64,000 bases of DNA, from positions 124,001-188,000 of the forward strand of contig JAJPJQ010000042.1 of NCBI GenBank assembly GCA_021324155.1. Reading direction: 5' to 3'. The stretch is from Pseudomonadota bacterium (GTDB lineage: Bacteria > Desulfobacterota > Binatia > UBA9968). Below, one piece after another: positions 24,831 through 34,516 of this stretch. Below the pieces are notes generated by a model that saw nothing but the letters and a program-made list of their open reading frames with translations, did no database searches and was not told the origin of the DNA. The position numbers and the translations under genes are program-made. The stretch's first letter is position 1. Each line of letters begins with the position of its first letter.

Positions 24831-26990
24831 ATGCCGGGAGACATCCTCCGCGAGGGGAAGAACTGCTGGAAGCTGGCCCATGCGGACCGCGTCAAGTTTC
24901 TAATCGACGGCGCGGCCTATTTCGCCGCGCTGGCCGACGCGCTGGAGCGCAGCGAGGAGTCGATCCTCATCGTCGGCTGGGACTTCGACAGCCGCATTTC
25001 GCTCCGGCCGAACGCGAAGCATTCGCGCGACCTTGGTCGCTTTCTCAAATCGTTGGTCTGGCGCAAACGCCGGCTGCGGCTCAACATTCTCATTTGGAAT
25101 TTCGCCGCCATCTACGCCGCGCTGAAGCGTGATTCGGTGCCGAAGTTTAACGCCGGGTGGGGCAAACATTCCCGCATCCGCTTCGAGATGGACGCCAACC
25201 ACCCGCTCGGGGCGTCACATCATTCCAAAGTCATCGTGATCGATGACAAGGTCGCATTCGTCGGCGGCCTCGATCTCGCCAAAGGCCGCTGGGACACGCC
25301 GGAGCATCCGGCGAAACTCGAATGGCGGAAGGATTTCGACGGCGCGGACCTGCCGCCGCACCATGACGTGCAGCTGATGGTCGAGGGCGACGCCGCGTGC
25401 GTCCTCGGCGATTACGCCCGCGAGCGCTGGTATAACACCACGGGCGAGCGGCTTCGCCCGCCACAACCGCATCGTCGCAACCCATGGCCGGCGGCGTTGA
25501 AGCCAGACGTCACCGACATTCGCGTCGGCATCGCGCGTACCGATCCGCCCTACGGTAGGAACGGCGCGGCGATCCGCGAGATCGAGGCGCTGTTCAAGGA
25601 CGCGATCGCCGCCGCGCGGAAATCGATTTTCATAGAAAATCTTTATCTGACCTCCGCCGTCGTAGGCGACGCACTGGCGGCCCGCCTGGAAGAGCCGGAC
25701 GGGCCGGAGGTCGTCATCGTCACGTCGAAAAGGAGCGAGGGCTGGCTCGAAGAGGCCACGATGGACGTTCTCCGCGCGCGCCTGCTCAAGCGCCTGCGCG
25801 CGGCCGACCGCCATCATCGGCTCGCCGTCTATTGCCCCGTCATCTGCGGTCTCGAAGACGGGTGTCTATCGGTCCATTCTAAGGTCATGGTTGTCGATGA
25901 CACCTTCGTGCGGATCGGCTCGGCGAACGTCGCCAACCGCTCGCTCGGCCTCGACACCGAATGCGATTTGGCCTTCGAAGCCGAGGGACGCGCCGAGGTC
26001 GTGGCCGAAATCGATAAGTTTCGCAATATGCTGCTCGCGGAGCACCTCGCCGTCGCGCCGGAAAAAGTCGCCGCCGCGGTGGGCGAAAAAAAATCACTGA
26101 TCGCGGCGATCGAGGGTCTTCGCTGCGATTCCCAGCGCTCGCTGGAGCCGGTCGACGCGACCGTCTCCGAGCTGCTCGACCGGATGGTTCCCGATTCCGC
26201 CGTGATCGATCCCGAGGCCCCGACCGCGCCCGAGCAGGTTGTGCAGGAAATCGTGCCGCCCGAGGAGCGTGGGTTTTCGAGCGGCTCGCTGCTCCGCGGC
26301 GTGCTCTTGCTCGTGCTGCTCTTCGCGATCGCGGCGGCGTGGCGGCTGACGGATTTGAAAGACTATGTCGATGTCGCGACGATCGCGAGTTGGGAAGGCT
26401 CGCTCGAGAATCATCCCGCCGCGCCCTTTATCGTTCTGGCCGGCTACGTCATCGCTGGATTCGCGGTATTTCCCGTCACGATCCTCATCGCCGCGACCGC
26501 CTTCGCGTTCGGGTCGTGGACCGCGCTCGCCTATTCTCTCGCCGGATGTATTCTGAGCGCGATCGCGATTTACGCGCTCGGCTATCGTCTCGGCCGTAAA
26601 ACCGTCATGCGGTTCACCGGCTATCGCTGGAACCGTCTCCACCGGCTCATCTCCAAGCACGGCATTCTCGCCGTCGCAACGATCCGCATGATTCCCATCG
26701 CGCCGTATTCGATCGTGAACCTCGCCGCCGGCGCCGTGCGCGTACGCTTCCGCGATTTCGTGCTCGGCACGGTTGTGGGCATGACCCCCGGCGTCGTCGG
26801 TATCACGCTTTTCGCGAGCCAGCTGGAAGAGATGATGCAAGATCCGAGCGGCTTCACGCTCATCTATCTGGCGGTCGTCCTCGGACTGCTGCTTTTCGCC
26901 GCCGCGACGCTGCGCCGCTGGCTCGGAGTCGGGCAAATGCACATCGAGGAAAAACCGACCCACGCGAAGCTTCCGGAGCATGTCCGCTGA
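24831..26990 (+). CDS. Phospholipase D/cardiolipin synthase-like enzyme fused to VTT (DedA) domain
   Basis: 719 residues. Two HKD phospholipase D motifs: HSKVIVID (His131, Lys133, Asp138) and HSKVMVVD (His349, Lys351, Asp356), each followed by FVGG or RIGSAN. From about residue 485 there is a transmembrane region with the VTT/DedA domain: FAVFPVTILIAATAFAFG, GRKTVMRF and RMIPIAPYSIVNLAAGA. PLD enzymes transfer phosphatidyl groups; VTT proteins scramble or flip lipids, so the fusion links lipid headgroup chemistry to a membrane segment. The EEP gene 6 bases downstream is its usual partner. Confidence 0.92.
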   Translation: MPGDILREGKNCWKLAHADRVKFLIDGAAYFAALADALERSEESILIVGWDFDSRISLRPNAKHSRDLGRFLKSLVWRKRRLRLNILIWNFAAIYAALKRDSVPKFNAGWGKHSRIRFEMDANHPLGASHHSKVIVIDDKVAFVGGLDLAKGRWDTPEHPAKLEWRKDFDGADLPPHHDVQLMVEGDAACVLGDYARERWYNTTGERLRPPQPHRRNPWPAALKPDVTDIRVGIARTDPPYGRNGAAIREIEALFKDAIAAARKSIFIENLYLTSAVVGDALAARLEEPDGPEVVIVTSKRSEGWLEEATMDVLRARLLKRLRAADRHHRLAVYCPVICGLEDGCLSVHSKVMVVDDTFVRIGSANVANRSLGLDTECDLAFEAEGRAEVVAEIDKFRNMLLAEHLAVAPEKVAAAVGEKKSLIAAIEGLRCDSQRSLEPVDATVSELLDRMVPDSAVIDPEAPTAPEQVVQEIVPPEERGFSSGSLLRGVLLLVLLFAIAAAWRLTDLKDYVDVATIASWEGSLENHPAAPFIVLAGYVIAGFAVFPVTILIAATAFAFGSWTALAYSLAGCILSAIAIYALGYRLGRKTVMRFTGYRWNRLHRLISKHGILAVATIRMIPIAPYSIVNLAAGAVRVRFRDFVLGTVVGMTPGVVGITLFASQLEEMMQDPSGFTLIYLAVVLGLLLFAAATLRRWLGVGQMHIEEKPTHAKLPEHVR

Positions 26991-26996
26991 CCCGCC

Positions 26997-27713
26997 ATGG
27001 CGCTCTTCACCGCGCTCTCTTACAATGTTCACGAATGCCTGGGCCTCGACGGCAAGCGCGATCCAGCGCGCATCGGCGAGATCATCAAGGCGAGCGGCGC
27101 AGATATCGTCGGCCTACAGGAGGTGCATATCGAATCCGACGGCAGGGTCGAGTCGCACCAGGCCAACTATCTCGCCGCGGCGACGAACTTCAACGCGGTC
27201 CCGGGCTGCTTTCTCCAGCGCCGCAACGGACATTTCGGCAATACGCTGCTTACGCGCTTTCGCATCTTGAGCGCGGAGCAACTCGACATGACGATCGGAC
27301 GCCATGAGCCCCGGGGCGCGATCGACGCGGATATCGAGATCGACGGCGAGCCGGTGCGTGTGATCGTCACGCATTTCGGCTTGAGCCCGTACGAGCGCCG
27401 CTGTCAGGTGACGAAGCTCTTGCGGCTAGTCGCGGACGCGCGCACGCGCGTGACGATGGTCATGTGCGACCTGAACGAGTGGTGGCCGCACGGCCGCCCG
27501 CTCAAGTGGATGGAGCAATATTTCGGCAAGCACAAGCTCTTGCCGACGTTCCCGGCGCTCTGTCCCGTGTTCTGCCTCGACCGCATCTGGGTCTATCCGT
27601 CGTCCGCGCTCCTCGAGATGGCGCCGTTCCGTAACTCGTTTACGCGTATCGCCTCGGATCATCTGCCGCTCAAGGCGAGCATTCAGACCCCGGAGCCCGA
27701 GATCCTCGGCTGA
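26997..27713 (+). CDS. EEP-family hydrolase partnered with PLD-VTT
   Basis: 238 residues of the endonuclease/exonuclease/phosphatase fold: ALSYNVHECLGLDGKRDPARI at the start, IVGLQEVHIES (catalytic Glu), the central VMCDLNEWW (Asp-x-Asn), and the C-terminal LDRIWVYPS ... RIASDHLPLKASI (Asp-His). It starts 6 bases after the PLD-VTT gene, so translation is coupled. In other bacteria this pair recurs, and the EEP partner is thought to act on phospholipids or their headgroups. No signal peptide. Confidence 0.87.
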   Translation: MALFTALSYNVHECLGLDGKRDPARIGEIIKASGADIVGLQEVHIESDGRVESHQANYLAAATNFNAVPGCFLQRRNGHFGNTLLTRFRILSAEQLDMTIGRHEPRGAIDADIEIDGEPVRVIVTHFGLSPYERRCQVTKLLRLVADARTRVTMVMCDLNEWWPHGRPLKWMEQYFGKHKLLPTFPALCPVFCLDRIWVYPSSALLEMAPFRNSFTRIASDHLPLKASIQTPEPEILG

Positions 27714-27760
27714 GCGCTCCGCTTGAAACCGACGCCGGGAAAGCCGAAACTACGAACATC

Positions 27761-29362
27761 ATGGCCGACCTCCTGGACCAAATCATCGCGCTCGCGGAGA
27801 AAGGCAACGTCGAGCAGCGCTCGGCGGCGCTGCTCGTCATGGGCGCGCTCAAGCTCGACAACGCGCGCGTGCTCAAAACGGTCGCCGCGGCGCTGGAGAA
27901 TTCCAACCCGATCGTGCAGGACTACGCGCTACGCTGGCTGGAGGCGACGCAGGCGAAAGCGGCAATTCCGCTGCTGATCGCGCTGCTCGACCGGCCCGAC
28001 AAGGACATACAAGACCGCGCCGTGCGCCTGCTTATCCAGATGGGCAGCGCGGCCGTCGAGCCGCTGCTCAAGCGTGTGCCGGGCGCGCCGCGGCACGCGC
28101 AAATCTGCACCGCGCGCGTGCTTGCAGTCGTCGGCGGCAAGACCGCGCTCAAAGGCACGCTGCGCATCCTGGAATCCGGAACGGATGATTTCAACAAGGC
28201 CGTTTGCGATCTCCTCACGCCGGCGCTCCGCGATTTGAACGAAAAAGAGCAGGAATGGTTTTACTGCGAGCTGGAGACCTTCGCAGATCGGCTTAATCCG
28301 AAAGAACATCGTCCGGCCCTCGTCTCCACTCTGCGATTATTCGGACAACTCGGCTTTTCGCAGGCGCGCAAACGCCTCTTCGGCTTCGTGGCCCGCGACA
28401 ATCACCCCGCGCTCCGCGGCCACGCGCTCGGCGCGCTCATTCGCTGCGTTAGGGACGAGGACTTACGTAAGGACGAGTATGCGAAGCTGATCGCCATTCT
28501 CGAAGAAGCGGAATTCTCCGAGGCCGTTCGGCTTGCGCTGGAGATCCTCGATGCGCACGAGCTGCCCGACGACGCGCGCGCCGCGCTCGGACGTCTGATG
28601 CAGAGTCCGCACGCGGCGGTGCAGCAATTCGCGTTGAGAAAAATGGGTGACGTCGGCACACCGGCGACAGTGCGCACACTAATCGAGCAGCTTGGCGATC
28701 CCGATTACCGTCGGCGCGACATCGCCGCGCATTCGCTGAGAAAAATACCCGAGGCCCGGTCCGCGCTCATCAAAGAATTGCTCGCGTGCGAAGAGCCGAG
28801 CAAGGCGTGGAGCATCGCCGAGCTCGTGCCGACGCTCGAAGGCAAATGGCGCAGCGACGCGCTCGACGGGTTGTGGAAGCGCCTGGAGCAAGCCGTCGAA
28901 GCGGAAGAGCGCATCCAAAGCTCGTTTCTGCACGTGCTCAAGGCCGCGGACGCCGAGTACGTTTATGAAAAGCTGGCCGCCGAGGGAAGCCGTCTGCTCA
29001 AGGCGAAAAAATACAAAGAGGCGGCGGCGTTTCTCCTTCCGTTGAAAGAATTCTCCGAATTCAAGCCCGAAGATAAGTTCCGCCTCGCGCTCGCACAGTT
29101 GAAGGCCCACGCGCAGCGGCGCCAGCCGGCGGTAGAGATTTTGAGCGAGCTCTATCGGAATTCCGCGTTTCCGGTTTTCGAGACGCTCAAGAGAGAAAAA
29201 CGCCTCGCGACCGAGGATCTCTTCAACCTGGGTTTCGTTTTCGCCGAGCGCCACGGCGACGAGCGCAGCTTGGGTAAAAGCCTGCTCGAGCACGTCGCCG
29301 CCAGCGCGCCGCGGACGAAGATCGGCAAGAACGCGAAGAATAAGCTCAAGCTTCTCGGCTGA
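27761..29362 (+). CDS. HEAT-repeat protein
   Basis: 533 residues built of HEAT-like helical repeats, for example RSAALLVMGALKLDNARVLK, IVQDYALRWLEATQAKAAIP and IQDRAVRLLIQMGSAAVEPL in the first 120 residues, with further repeats to about 380. The last 150 residues look more like TPR helices (LLKAKKYKEAAAFLLPLKEF). No signal peptide or catalytic motif. It probably is a scaffold. It follows the PLD-EEP pair after 48 bases and may be in the same transcript. Confidence 0.8.
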   Translation: MADLLDQIIALAEKGNVEQRSAALLVMGALKLDNARVLKTVAAALENSNPIVQDYALRWLEATQAKAAIPLLIALLDRPDKDIQDRAVRLLIQMGSAAVEPLLKRVPGAPRHAQICTARVLAVVGGKTALKGTLRILESGTDDFNKAVCDLLTPALRDLNEKEQEWFYCELETFADRLNPKEHRPALVSTLRLFGQLGFSQARKRLFGFVARDNHPALRGHALGALIRCVRDEDLRKDEYAKLIAILEEAEFSEAVRLALEILDAHELPDDARAALGRLMQSPHAAVQQFALRKMGDVGTPATVRTLIEQLGDPDYRRRDIAAHSLRKIPEARSALIKELLACEEPSKAWSIAELVPTLEGKWRSDALDGLWKRLEQAVEAEERIQSSFLHVLKAADAEYVYEKLAAEGSRLLKAKKYKEAAAFLLPLKEFSEFKPEDKFRLALAQLKAHAQRRQPAVEILSELYRNSAFPVFETLKREKRLATEDLFNLGFVFAERHGDERSLGKSLLEHVAASAPRTKIGKNAKNKLKLLG

Positions 29363-29428
29363 TCGGCACGCACGCTATTGACGGCGCGGCCTCCAAAGCG
29401 ATAGAGCCGACATATCGACGGAGGCTCT

Positions 29429-30412
29429 ATGGCGCAAAAACCCCGCATCACGCTCGGCTCCCCGCCCGATCCGCGCAATCGCGCCATGATCGACGGCCTC
29501 GTTGAGGTCGAAGGCTACGAAATCGAGTACGTGAGCAAATACTCTCCCGGCGAGTTTCACTATCGCTTCGTTCAGGGCGAATACGACGTCGCGGAGATGT
29601 CGACGGCGACTTTTCTCCGCACGCGCGAGCGAGGCCAGCCGTTCATCGCGCTGCCGGTCTTCTTTCAGCGCGGGCCGCGCCAGCGGAACATTTTTTACTG
29701 TGAAGGTAAACTTAAAAACCCAAGCGATTTGAAGGGCAAGAAAATCGGCTGCTTTCGATACGGCGCGACGGCCGTGTCGTGGGCGCGCGGGTTTATGCTC
29801 GACGAGTGCGGCATTAAGACGACCGATGTCTCCTGGTTCGTCTCGGGTCGCGAAGTGTTCATCGGCGACTCGCTGCCGGTCAAAGTCGAGCGCATCGACC
29901 CGCCCGCGCCCTTCGGCCAAGAAAAAGCCGTGCTCGCCGAGATGGTTAGCCGCGGTGATCTCGGCGCGGCGCTCGTGCCGGGCGACTCGGGCTACATCGG
30001 GCTTTTCGGCGGCGGTTCGGTGCCGGGACAAATGGGACGCTTTCCCGGCGTGAAACCGCTCTTCGCCGATACCGAGGAGATTGTCGCCTGGGCCAAACGG
30101 AGCGGCATCTATCCGATCATCCATATCATGGCGCTGAAACAAGAGACCGTCGAGCGCTTTCCCGATTTACCGGCGAAACTGATCGCGGCGTTCCGCGCCG
30201 CCAACAAGCTCGCGCCGAAATATCTGACTCCTGAAGCCGCCGCGGGCTACGCGCGGGAGCGCGAGGTGCTGGGGTACGATCCCTACGCCTACGTTCTCGG
30301 AGAGACAGAAAAGCGGACCATGCGCGCGCTCAACCGCTATCAGATCGAGCAGGGACTCATGAAGCGCGAGCTGCCGCTGGAGAGCCTGTTCGTGCACGAG
30401 GCTTTCGCCTAA
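29429..30412 (+). CDS. 4,5-dihydroxyphthalate decarboxylase-like / periplasmic-binding-fold protein
   Basis: 327 residues similar to the Pht5 (4,5-dihydroxyphthalate decarboxylase) group, which shares the solute-binding fold: KPRITLGSPPDPRNRAMIDGL, EYVSKYSPGEFHYRFVQGEYDVAEMS, LPVFFQRGPRQRNIFY, DLKGKKIGCFRYGATAVSWARGFM. No signal peptide is visible, which supports a cytosolic enzyme or lyase-like role rather than transport; members are often annotated both ways. GGAGG precedes the start. An NMT1-type binding protein follows at once, giving the set binder-like, binder, VOC, amidase. Confidence 0.8.
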   Translation: MAQKPRITLGSPPDPRNRAMIDGLVEVEGYEIEYVSKYSPGEFHYRFVQGEYDVAEMSTATFLRTRERGQPFIALPVFFQRGPRQRNIFYCEGKLKNPSDLKGKKIGCFRYGATAVSWARGFMLDECGIKTTDVSWFVSGREVFIGDSLPVKVERIDPPAPFGQEKAVLAEMVSRGDLGAALVPGDSGYIGLFGGGSVPGQMGRFPGVKPLFADTEEIVAWAKRSGIYPIIHIMALKQETVERFPDLPAKLIAAFRAANKLAPKYLTPEAAAGYAREREVLGYDPYAYVLGETEKRTMRALNRYQIEQGLMKRELPLESLFVHEAFA

Positions 30413-30423
30413 ACGTGCCGGCG

Positions 30424-31425
30424 ATGGCGCGATCACCATCAATTTACCTCGCTGTATTCCTTTTTGCGCTTGCACTCGCGTCTCCTGCGCGCGCCCAGGA
30501 GACAAAGAAAATCCGCCTCGGCTATCCTTCCCTTGCTTTCACGCAGGCGCACATCTGGGTCGCGAAAGAAGTCGGGCTGTTCAAGAAATACGGCGTCGAC
30601 GTCGATCCCGTGTTTCTCCGCGGCGGCCAGGTCGCGACGCAGGCGCTCGCCGCGGGCGATCCGCCGCTCGTCAACGTCGGCACCGTCATTCAGGCGAAGC
30701 TCACGGGCTTCGATCTCGCGCTGATCGCGGCGGTCGAGAACAATTATTATCAAGTCGTCTTCGCTCGGACGGACATTACGCGTTTGGAACAGCTCAAAGG
30801 CAAGCGCTTCGGCATCAGCGGCTTCGGATCCGCGACGCACTACGCCGCGCTGATTCTTCTCAAGCATCTCAGCATGGAGCCGAATAAAGACGTGACGCTA
30901 GTGCCCGCGGGGCCCGACGCCGAGCGGTTGGGCGCGCTAATCGCAGGCAAGCTCGACGCGTGCTTCTTCAATCTGTCGACCGCGCCGGTCGCGCGGCGCA
31001 TGGGCTTCAACGAACTCATCAACGTCGCCGACCTCGGCGTGGAAGTCCAAGGGAACGGCCTCGCGACCTCGCGGCCGTATATCAAGAACAGCCGCGACAC
31101 CGTCATGGCGACACTCAAGGGCTACATCGAGGCGATTTATTTCATTCACGCGAACAAGACGGAGGCGCAAAAAGTCTTCGCCAAGTACATGCGTACGAGC
31201 GATCCGGAGGTGCTGGAGAACTCGCACGTGAATTACGTCAAGACGATTCCCAAGCGGCCGTATCCGACCCTCAAGGGCATTCAGTTCATGCTCGACATGC
31301 TCGCACCGCAGATGCCGCACGCGAAGAGCGCGAAACCGGAGCAGTTCGTCGACTTGAGCTTCCTCGCGGAACTCGATAAAGAGAACTTCTTCGGCGAGAT
31401 GACGAAAAAATATCCGTCCCGATGA
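30424..31425 (+). CDS. ABC transporter solute-binding protein, NMT1/SsuA type
   Basis: 333 residues from ATG 30424 (GTG 30415 would add three). Signal peptide IYLAVFLFALALASPARA-QE. The body is of the NMT1/SsuA type: IRLGYPSLAFTQAHIWVAKEVGLFKKYGVDVDPVFLRGG, ALAAGDPPLVNVGTV, the KRFGISGFGSATHYAALI loop. It follows the decarboxylase-like gene after 11 bases and precedes a VOC gene by 13. No permease or ATPase is beside it. Ligand unknown. Confidence 0.88.
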   Translation: MARSPSIYLAVFLFALALASPARAQETKKIRLGYPSLAFTQAHIWVAKEVGLFKKYGVDVDPVFLRGGQVATQALAAGDPPLVNVGTVIQAKLTGFDLALIAAVENNYYQVVFARTDITRLEQLKGKRFGISGFGSATHYAALILLKHLSMEPNKDVTLVPAGPDAERLGALIAGKLDACFFNLSTAPVARRMGFNELINVADLGVEVQGNGLATSRPYIKNSRDTVMATLKGYIEAIYFIHANKTEAQKVFAKYMRTSDPEVLENSHVNYVKTIPKRPYPTLKGIQFMLDMLAPQMPHAKSAKPEQFVDLSFLAELDKENFFGEMTKKYPSR

Positions 31426-31438
31426 CAAGGAGGAAGTC

Positions 31439-31843
31439 ATGGCTAAAATCCGCCACCTGGCGATACGCACGGAAGACACCGGCAAGCTAGCCGCGTTTTA
31501 CATGGACGTCTTCGACTTAACGATCCTGCACAAAGACAAACGCGAGGGGGGCGCGATCTATCTGACCGACGGCTACTTCAATCTCGCGATTCTTCCCAAT
31601 CACGAGCAGCAATCGCCGAACGGCTTCTATCATTTCGGCTTCGAGGTCGAGAACGGCGAGGCGATTGTCGAGAAGCTGAAGAAGAGAAATCATCCGAGAT
31701 TGCCCAAGGCGCGGCCGAACGGCAGGCCCTTCGCCGAGACGCGGACGTCCGATCCCGACGGCAACTTCTTCGACATCTCCGAGCACGGCTTTCTCCAGGT
31801 CGAGCCGCTCGGCGAGAAAAAAGAAAAAGACTCCACCAAATAA
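31439..31843 (+). CDS. VOC-family protein (single domain)
   Basis: 134 residues after AAGGAGG. One VOC module: AKIRHLAIRTEDTGKLAAFYMDVFDLTILH, GGAIYLTDGYFNLAIL, YHFGFEVENGEA and TSDPDGNFFDISEHGF. The conserved His near the start and the acidic residues near DGNFFDISE would form a metal site. Size suits a dimer. It lies between the binding protein and an amidase. Confidence 0.88.
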   Translation: MAKIRHLAIRTEDTGKLAAFYMDVFDLTILHKDKREGGAIYLTDGYFNLAILPNHEQQSPNGFYHFGFEVENGEAIVEKLKKRNHPRLPKARPNGRPFAETRTSDPDGNFFDISEHGFLQVEPLGEKKEKDSTK

Positions 31844-31854
31844 TCACCATTGCC

Positions 31855-33342
31855 ATGGCAGCATTTAATCTTCTTGAAACGACCATCGTAGATGTCCACG
31901 CGGCTTATCGCGCCGGTCAATTGACCGCGCGTCAGCTGGTGGACATGTATCTCGAGCGCATGGAGAGCTACGACAAAAAAGGCCCGGCGCTGAACGCGAT
32001 CATCACGGTGAACCCGCAGGCGCGTGAGGAGGCCGACCGCCTTGACGCCGCGTATAAATCCTCCGGCTTCGTCGGCCCGCTGCACGGCATCCCCATCGTC
32101 CTGAAGGATCAGGCCGATGCCAAAGGCATGCCGACGACATTGGGCTCGCTTTTGTTCAAGGATTACTATCCGGATCGCGACGCTTTCGTCGTCGACAAAC
32201 TGAAAAAGGCCGGCGCGATCATCATCGGCAAGGCCACGCTCGGCGAATTGGGCGGCGGCGACACGCACGGCTCTCTCTTCGGCTCGACGAAAAATCCCTA
32301 CGCTCTCGACCGCACGCCCGGCGGCTCGTCCGGCGGGACGGCCGCGAGCGTTGCGGCAAACTTCGCTACCGTGGGGATCGGCCAGGAGGGCTTCGCTTCC
32401 ATCCGCCGCCCGGCGACATGGAACTCGATCGCCGGCATGCGACCGACCGCGGGGCTCGTGAGCCGCGCCGGCGTCTTCGCCGGCTGGCCGGAGATCGCCG
32501 GCTCGCTCGGTCCCATGTGCCGCACGGTCACTGATCTCGCGATGCTGCTCGACGTCATGGTCGGCTACGATCCGGAAGATCCGGTCACTGCGCGCGGCGT
32601 CGGCCGCGCGCCCGACAGCTTCACGAAGTCGCTCGACGCGAGCGGCCTCAAAGGCGCGCGCATCGGCGTCATCCGCGAATCGATGGGCTTCGAAGCGGAG
32701 CCCGGCTCGGAGGATTTCAAAAAAATCGACGAAGTCTTCAACCGCGCCATCGGAGAATTGAAGGCCGCCGGCGCCGAGATCGTCGATCCCGTCGCGATCC
32801 CGCGGCTGCAAGAATTACTGGAGAAGCGCGCCGGTAGTTACATCGACAGCGAGAAGGGATTTCAAAATTATTTCGGCCGCAGCAAGCACCCGCCGTTTGC
32901 GTCGCGCGCCGAAGCGGCGAAGTCGCCGGATTTTCCGAAGGTGATGCGCCGCTCGCAGGCGCGCTGGACGCGGCCCGGAGACCCGGTGAAGCACTACGAG
33001 TACCTGCTCGCGCGCGAAGAGCTAACGACGAGTTTTCTCAAACTCATGGCGGACAACCGGCTCGACGCAATCGTGCATAAGGCCGTCGAGCACCAGCCGA
33101 CGCTCATCGCCGACGCCTTCCGCCCGCCTTACGTCGATCAGAAAGGCGTGCCGCACATCAATACGTTTCTGGTTTTCGTGCCGTCGATCGTCGTGCCGGC
33201 GGGCTTCACGCGCGACAATCTGCCGGCGGGCATCTGCTTCCTCGGCCGGCCGTACGACGACGCGAATATGATCAAGTTCGCCTACGCCTACGAGCAGGCG
33301 ACGCATCACCGCCGGCCGCCGAGCAGCACCACGCCGTTGTAG
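31855..33342 (+). CDS. Amidase-signature hydrolase
   Basis: 495 residues of the amidase signature family, which hydrolyses amides with a Lys-Ser-Ser triad. The triad can be placed at Lys84 (GIPIVLKDQ), Ser158 (TPGGSSGGT) and nucleophile Ser182 (EGFASIRRPA). The loop before the nucleophile reads IGQEGFAS instead of the usual GTDxGGS, which may alter substrate fit. It follows the VOC gene by 11 bases, so it is the enzyme end of a binder-VOC-amidase unit; the imported compound may be an amide. It is convergent with the family 1 binding protein. Confidence 0.9.
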   Translation: MAAFNLLETTIVDVHAAYRAGQLTARQLVDMYLERMESYDKKGPALNAIITVNPQAREEADRLDAAYKSSGFVGPLHGIPIVLKDQADAKGMPTTLGSLLFKDYYPDRDAFVVDKLKKAGAIIIGKATLGELGGGDTHGSLFGSTKNPYALDRTPGGSSGGTAASVAANFATVGIGQEGFASIRRPATWNSIAGMRPTAGLVSRAGVFAGWPEIAGSLGPMCRTVTDLAMLLDVMVGYDPEDPVTARGVGRAPDSFTKSLDASGLKGARIGVIRESMGFEAEPGSEDFKKIDEVFNRAIGELKAAGAEIVDPVAIPRLQELLEKRAGSYIDSEKGFQNYFGRSKHPPFASRAEAAKSPDFPKVMRRSQARWTRPGDPVKHYEYLLAREELTTSFLKLMADNRLDAIVHKAVEHQPTLIADAFRPPYVDQKGVPHINTFLVFVPSIVVPAGFTRDNLPAGICFLGRPYDDANMIKFAYAYEQATHHRRPPSSTTPL

Positions 33343-33345
33343 GAT

Positions 33346-34371
33346 TTACTTCCCAAAAAACACTACGCGAAAATCCGCCATGATCGTCTTGAACTCCTCT
33401 TCGGTCGGATTGTCCATGAAGACGACCTTGGCCGTAACTTTGTCGGCGTCGTGGATCGCCGGGTAAATCCCCGGCGACAGCACGAATTCGCCGGTCTTGG
33501 CGAACGCCTCCTGCCCTTCGGGCGAGCAGGCGTACTCGATGTAGAGCTTCGCGGCGTTCGCATGCGCCGCCTTCGCGCCGAGGCTGAAAAGGCTCGGGTC
33601 GGCCAGATAACGGTCGATCGGCGCATAATCGACGGGCCCCTTGAATTGCGTCACGGTATTGATGAGCCCGATGCCGACGTGCGACTCGCCTTTGATAAGC
33701 GCGTTGATTACCGGTGTAAGCGACTCGATCAGCAGCGGCTGCTGGCGCGCGAGCCCCTTCACGAAGTCCGGCCATTTATCGCCCATGTATTTTTTCAGGT
33801 TCCATAAAAACTGCGCGGTTGTCGTGTGCGACGACGGATCGGGCATCGCGAGCTTGCCCTTCCATTTGGGATTCACGAGCTCTTCGAGCGATTTCGGCGC
33901 GTCGGCGGCTTTTACCAGCTCGTTGTTGTAGATGATGCCGATCGGCAGCATGCGCCACGGCGTCGAAATCTCGTCTTTTTCCCTGAAGCGCGCGGGAAAC
34001 TTGTTCGCCGACGGCGGCGCGTAGCGTGAGAAGAGGCCGGCCTTCTGCATGATGAGCTGCACGCCGCGGCTCGCTTCGACCACGTCGAACCCCGGTTTGC
34101 CGGCGCGCCACTCGTTAAGCGCGCGATCCGCTACTCCGGTCGCCGATGCGCGCCAGTATTCGACGCGAATGCCGTATTTTTTCTCGAACCCCTTATTGAT
34201 GACGTCCATCGCCTGCGGCGTCGCCGTGCCATAAAGGACGATGCCGCCTTCCTTTTTTGCCGCATCGATATTCGGCGCTTGCGCGGCTGCGATATCGGCC
34301 AAGGCTAATAGAATGGTGGTCATCATGGCGGTCGCCGAGTATTTGACGTATCTGCTTAGCAGCATCCTCAT
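33346..34371 (-). CDS. ABC transporter solute-binding protein, family 1 (Fe3+ type)
   Basis: 341 residues, signal peptide ATAMMTTILLALADIAAA-QA. Mature features match iron/polyamine type binders: GGIVLYGTATPQAMDVINKGFEKKYGIRVEYWR, FDVVEASRGVQLIMQKAGLF, WRMLPIGIIYNNELV, NPKWKGKLAMPDPS and AKLYIEYACSPEGQEAF. It is convergent with the amidase and lacks permease and ATPase neighbours. It is a second family 1 orphan like the one at 14042. Ligand unknown. Confidence 0.87.
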   Translation of the reverse strand: MRMLLSRYVKYSATAMMTTILLALADIAAAQAPNIDAAKKEGGIVLYGTATPQAMDVINKGFEKKYGIRVEYWRASATGVADRALNEWRAGKPGFDVVEASRGVQLIMQKAGLFSRYAPPSANKFPARFREKDEISTPWRMLPIGIIYNNELVKAADAPKSLEELVNPKWKGKLAMPDPSSHTTTAQFLWNLKKYMGDKWPDFVKGLARQQPLLIESLTPVINALIKGESHVGIGLINTVTQFKGPVDYAPIDRYLADPSLFSLGAKAAHANAAKLYIEYACSPEGQEAFAKTGEFVLSPGIYPAIHDADKVTAKVVFMDNPTEEEFKTIMADFRVVFFGK

Positions 34372-34516
34372 GCCTCCAATTCTTCCGCGACGTGAGGGAA
34401 ACCCCTCAAATTTTTATTTTTTGCTTTTCGCCTTGCGTTGCCTGAACCGCTCCGTTACACTCCGCAGGTAATCACCGCAAGGCAGGCTCCCCCGCTTGTT
34501 CGTCGAAAGGATCTAG

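Noticed and set aside
34394-34422. Hairpin GAGGG-CCCTC followed by a T-rich run
   Set aside because: It would end plus-strand transcripts, but no plus-strand gene lies just upstream; the adjacent gene starts here on the other strand.
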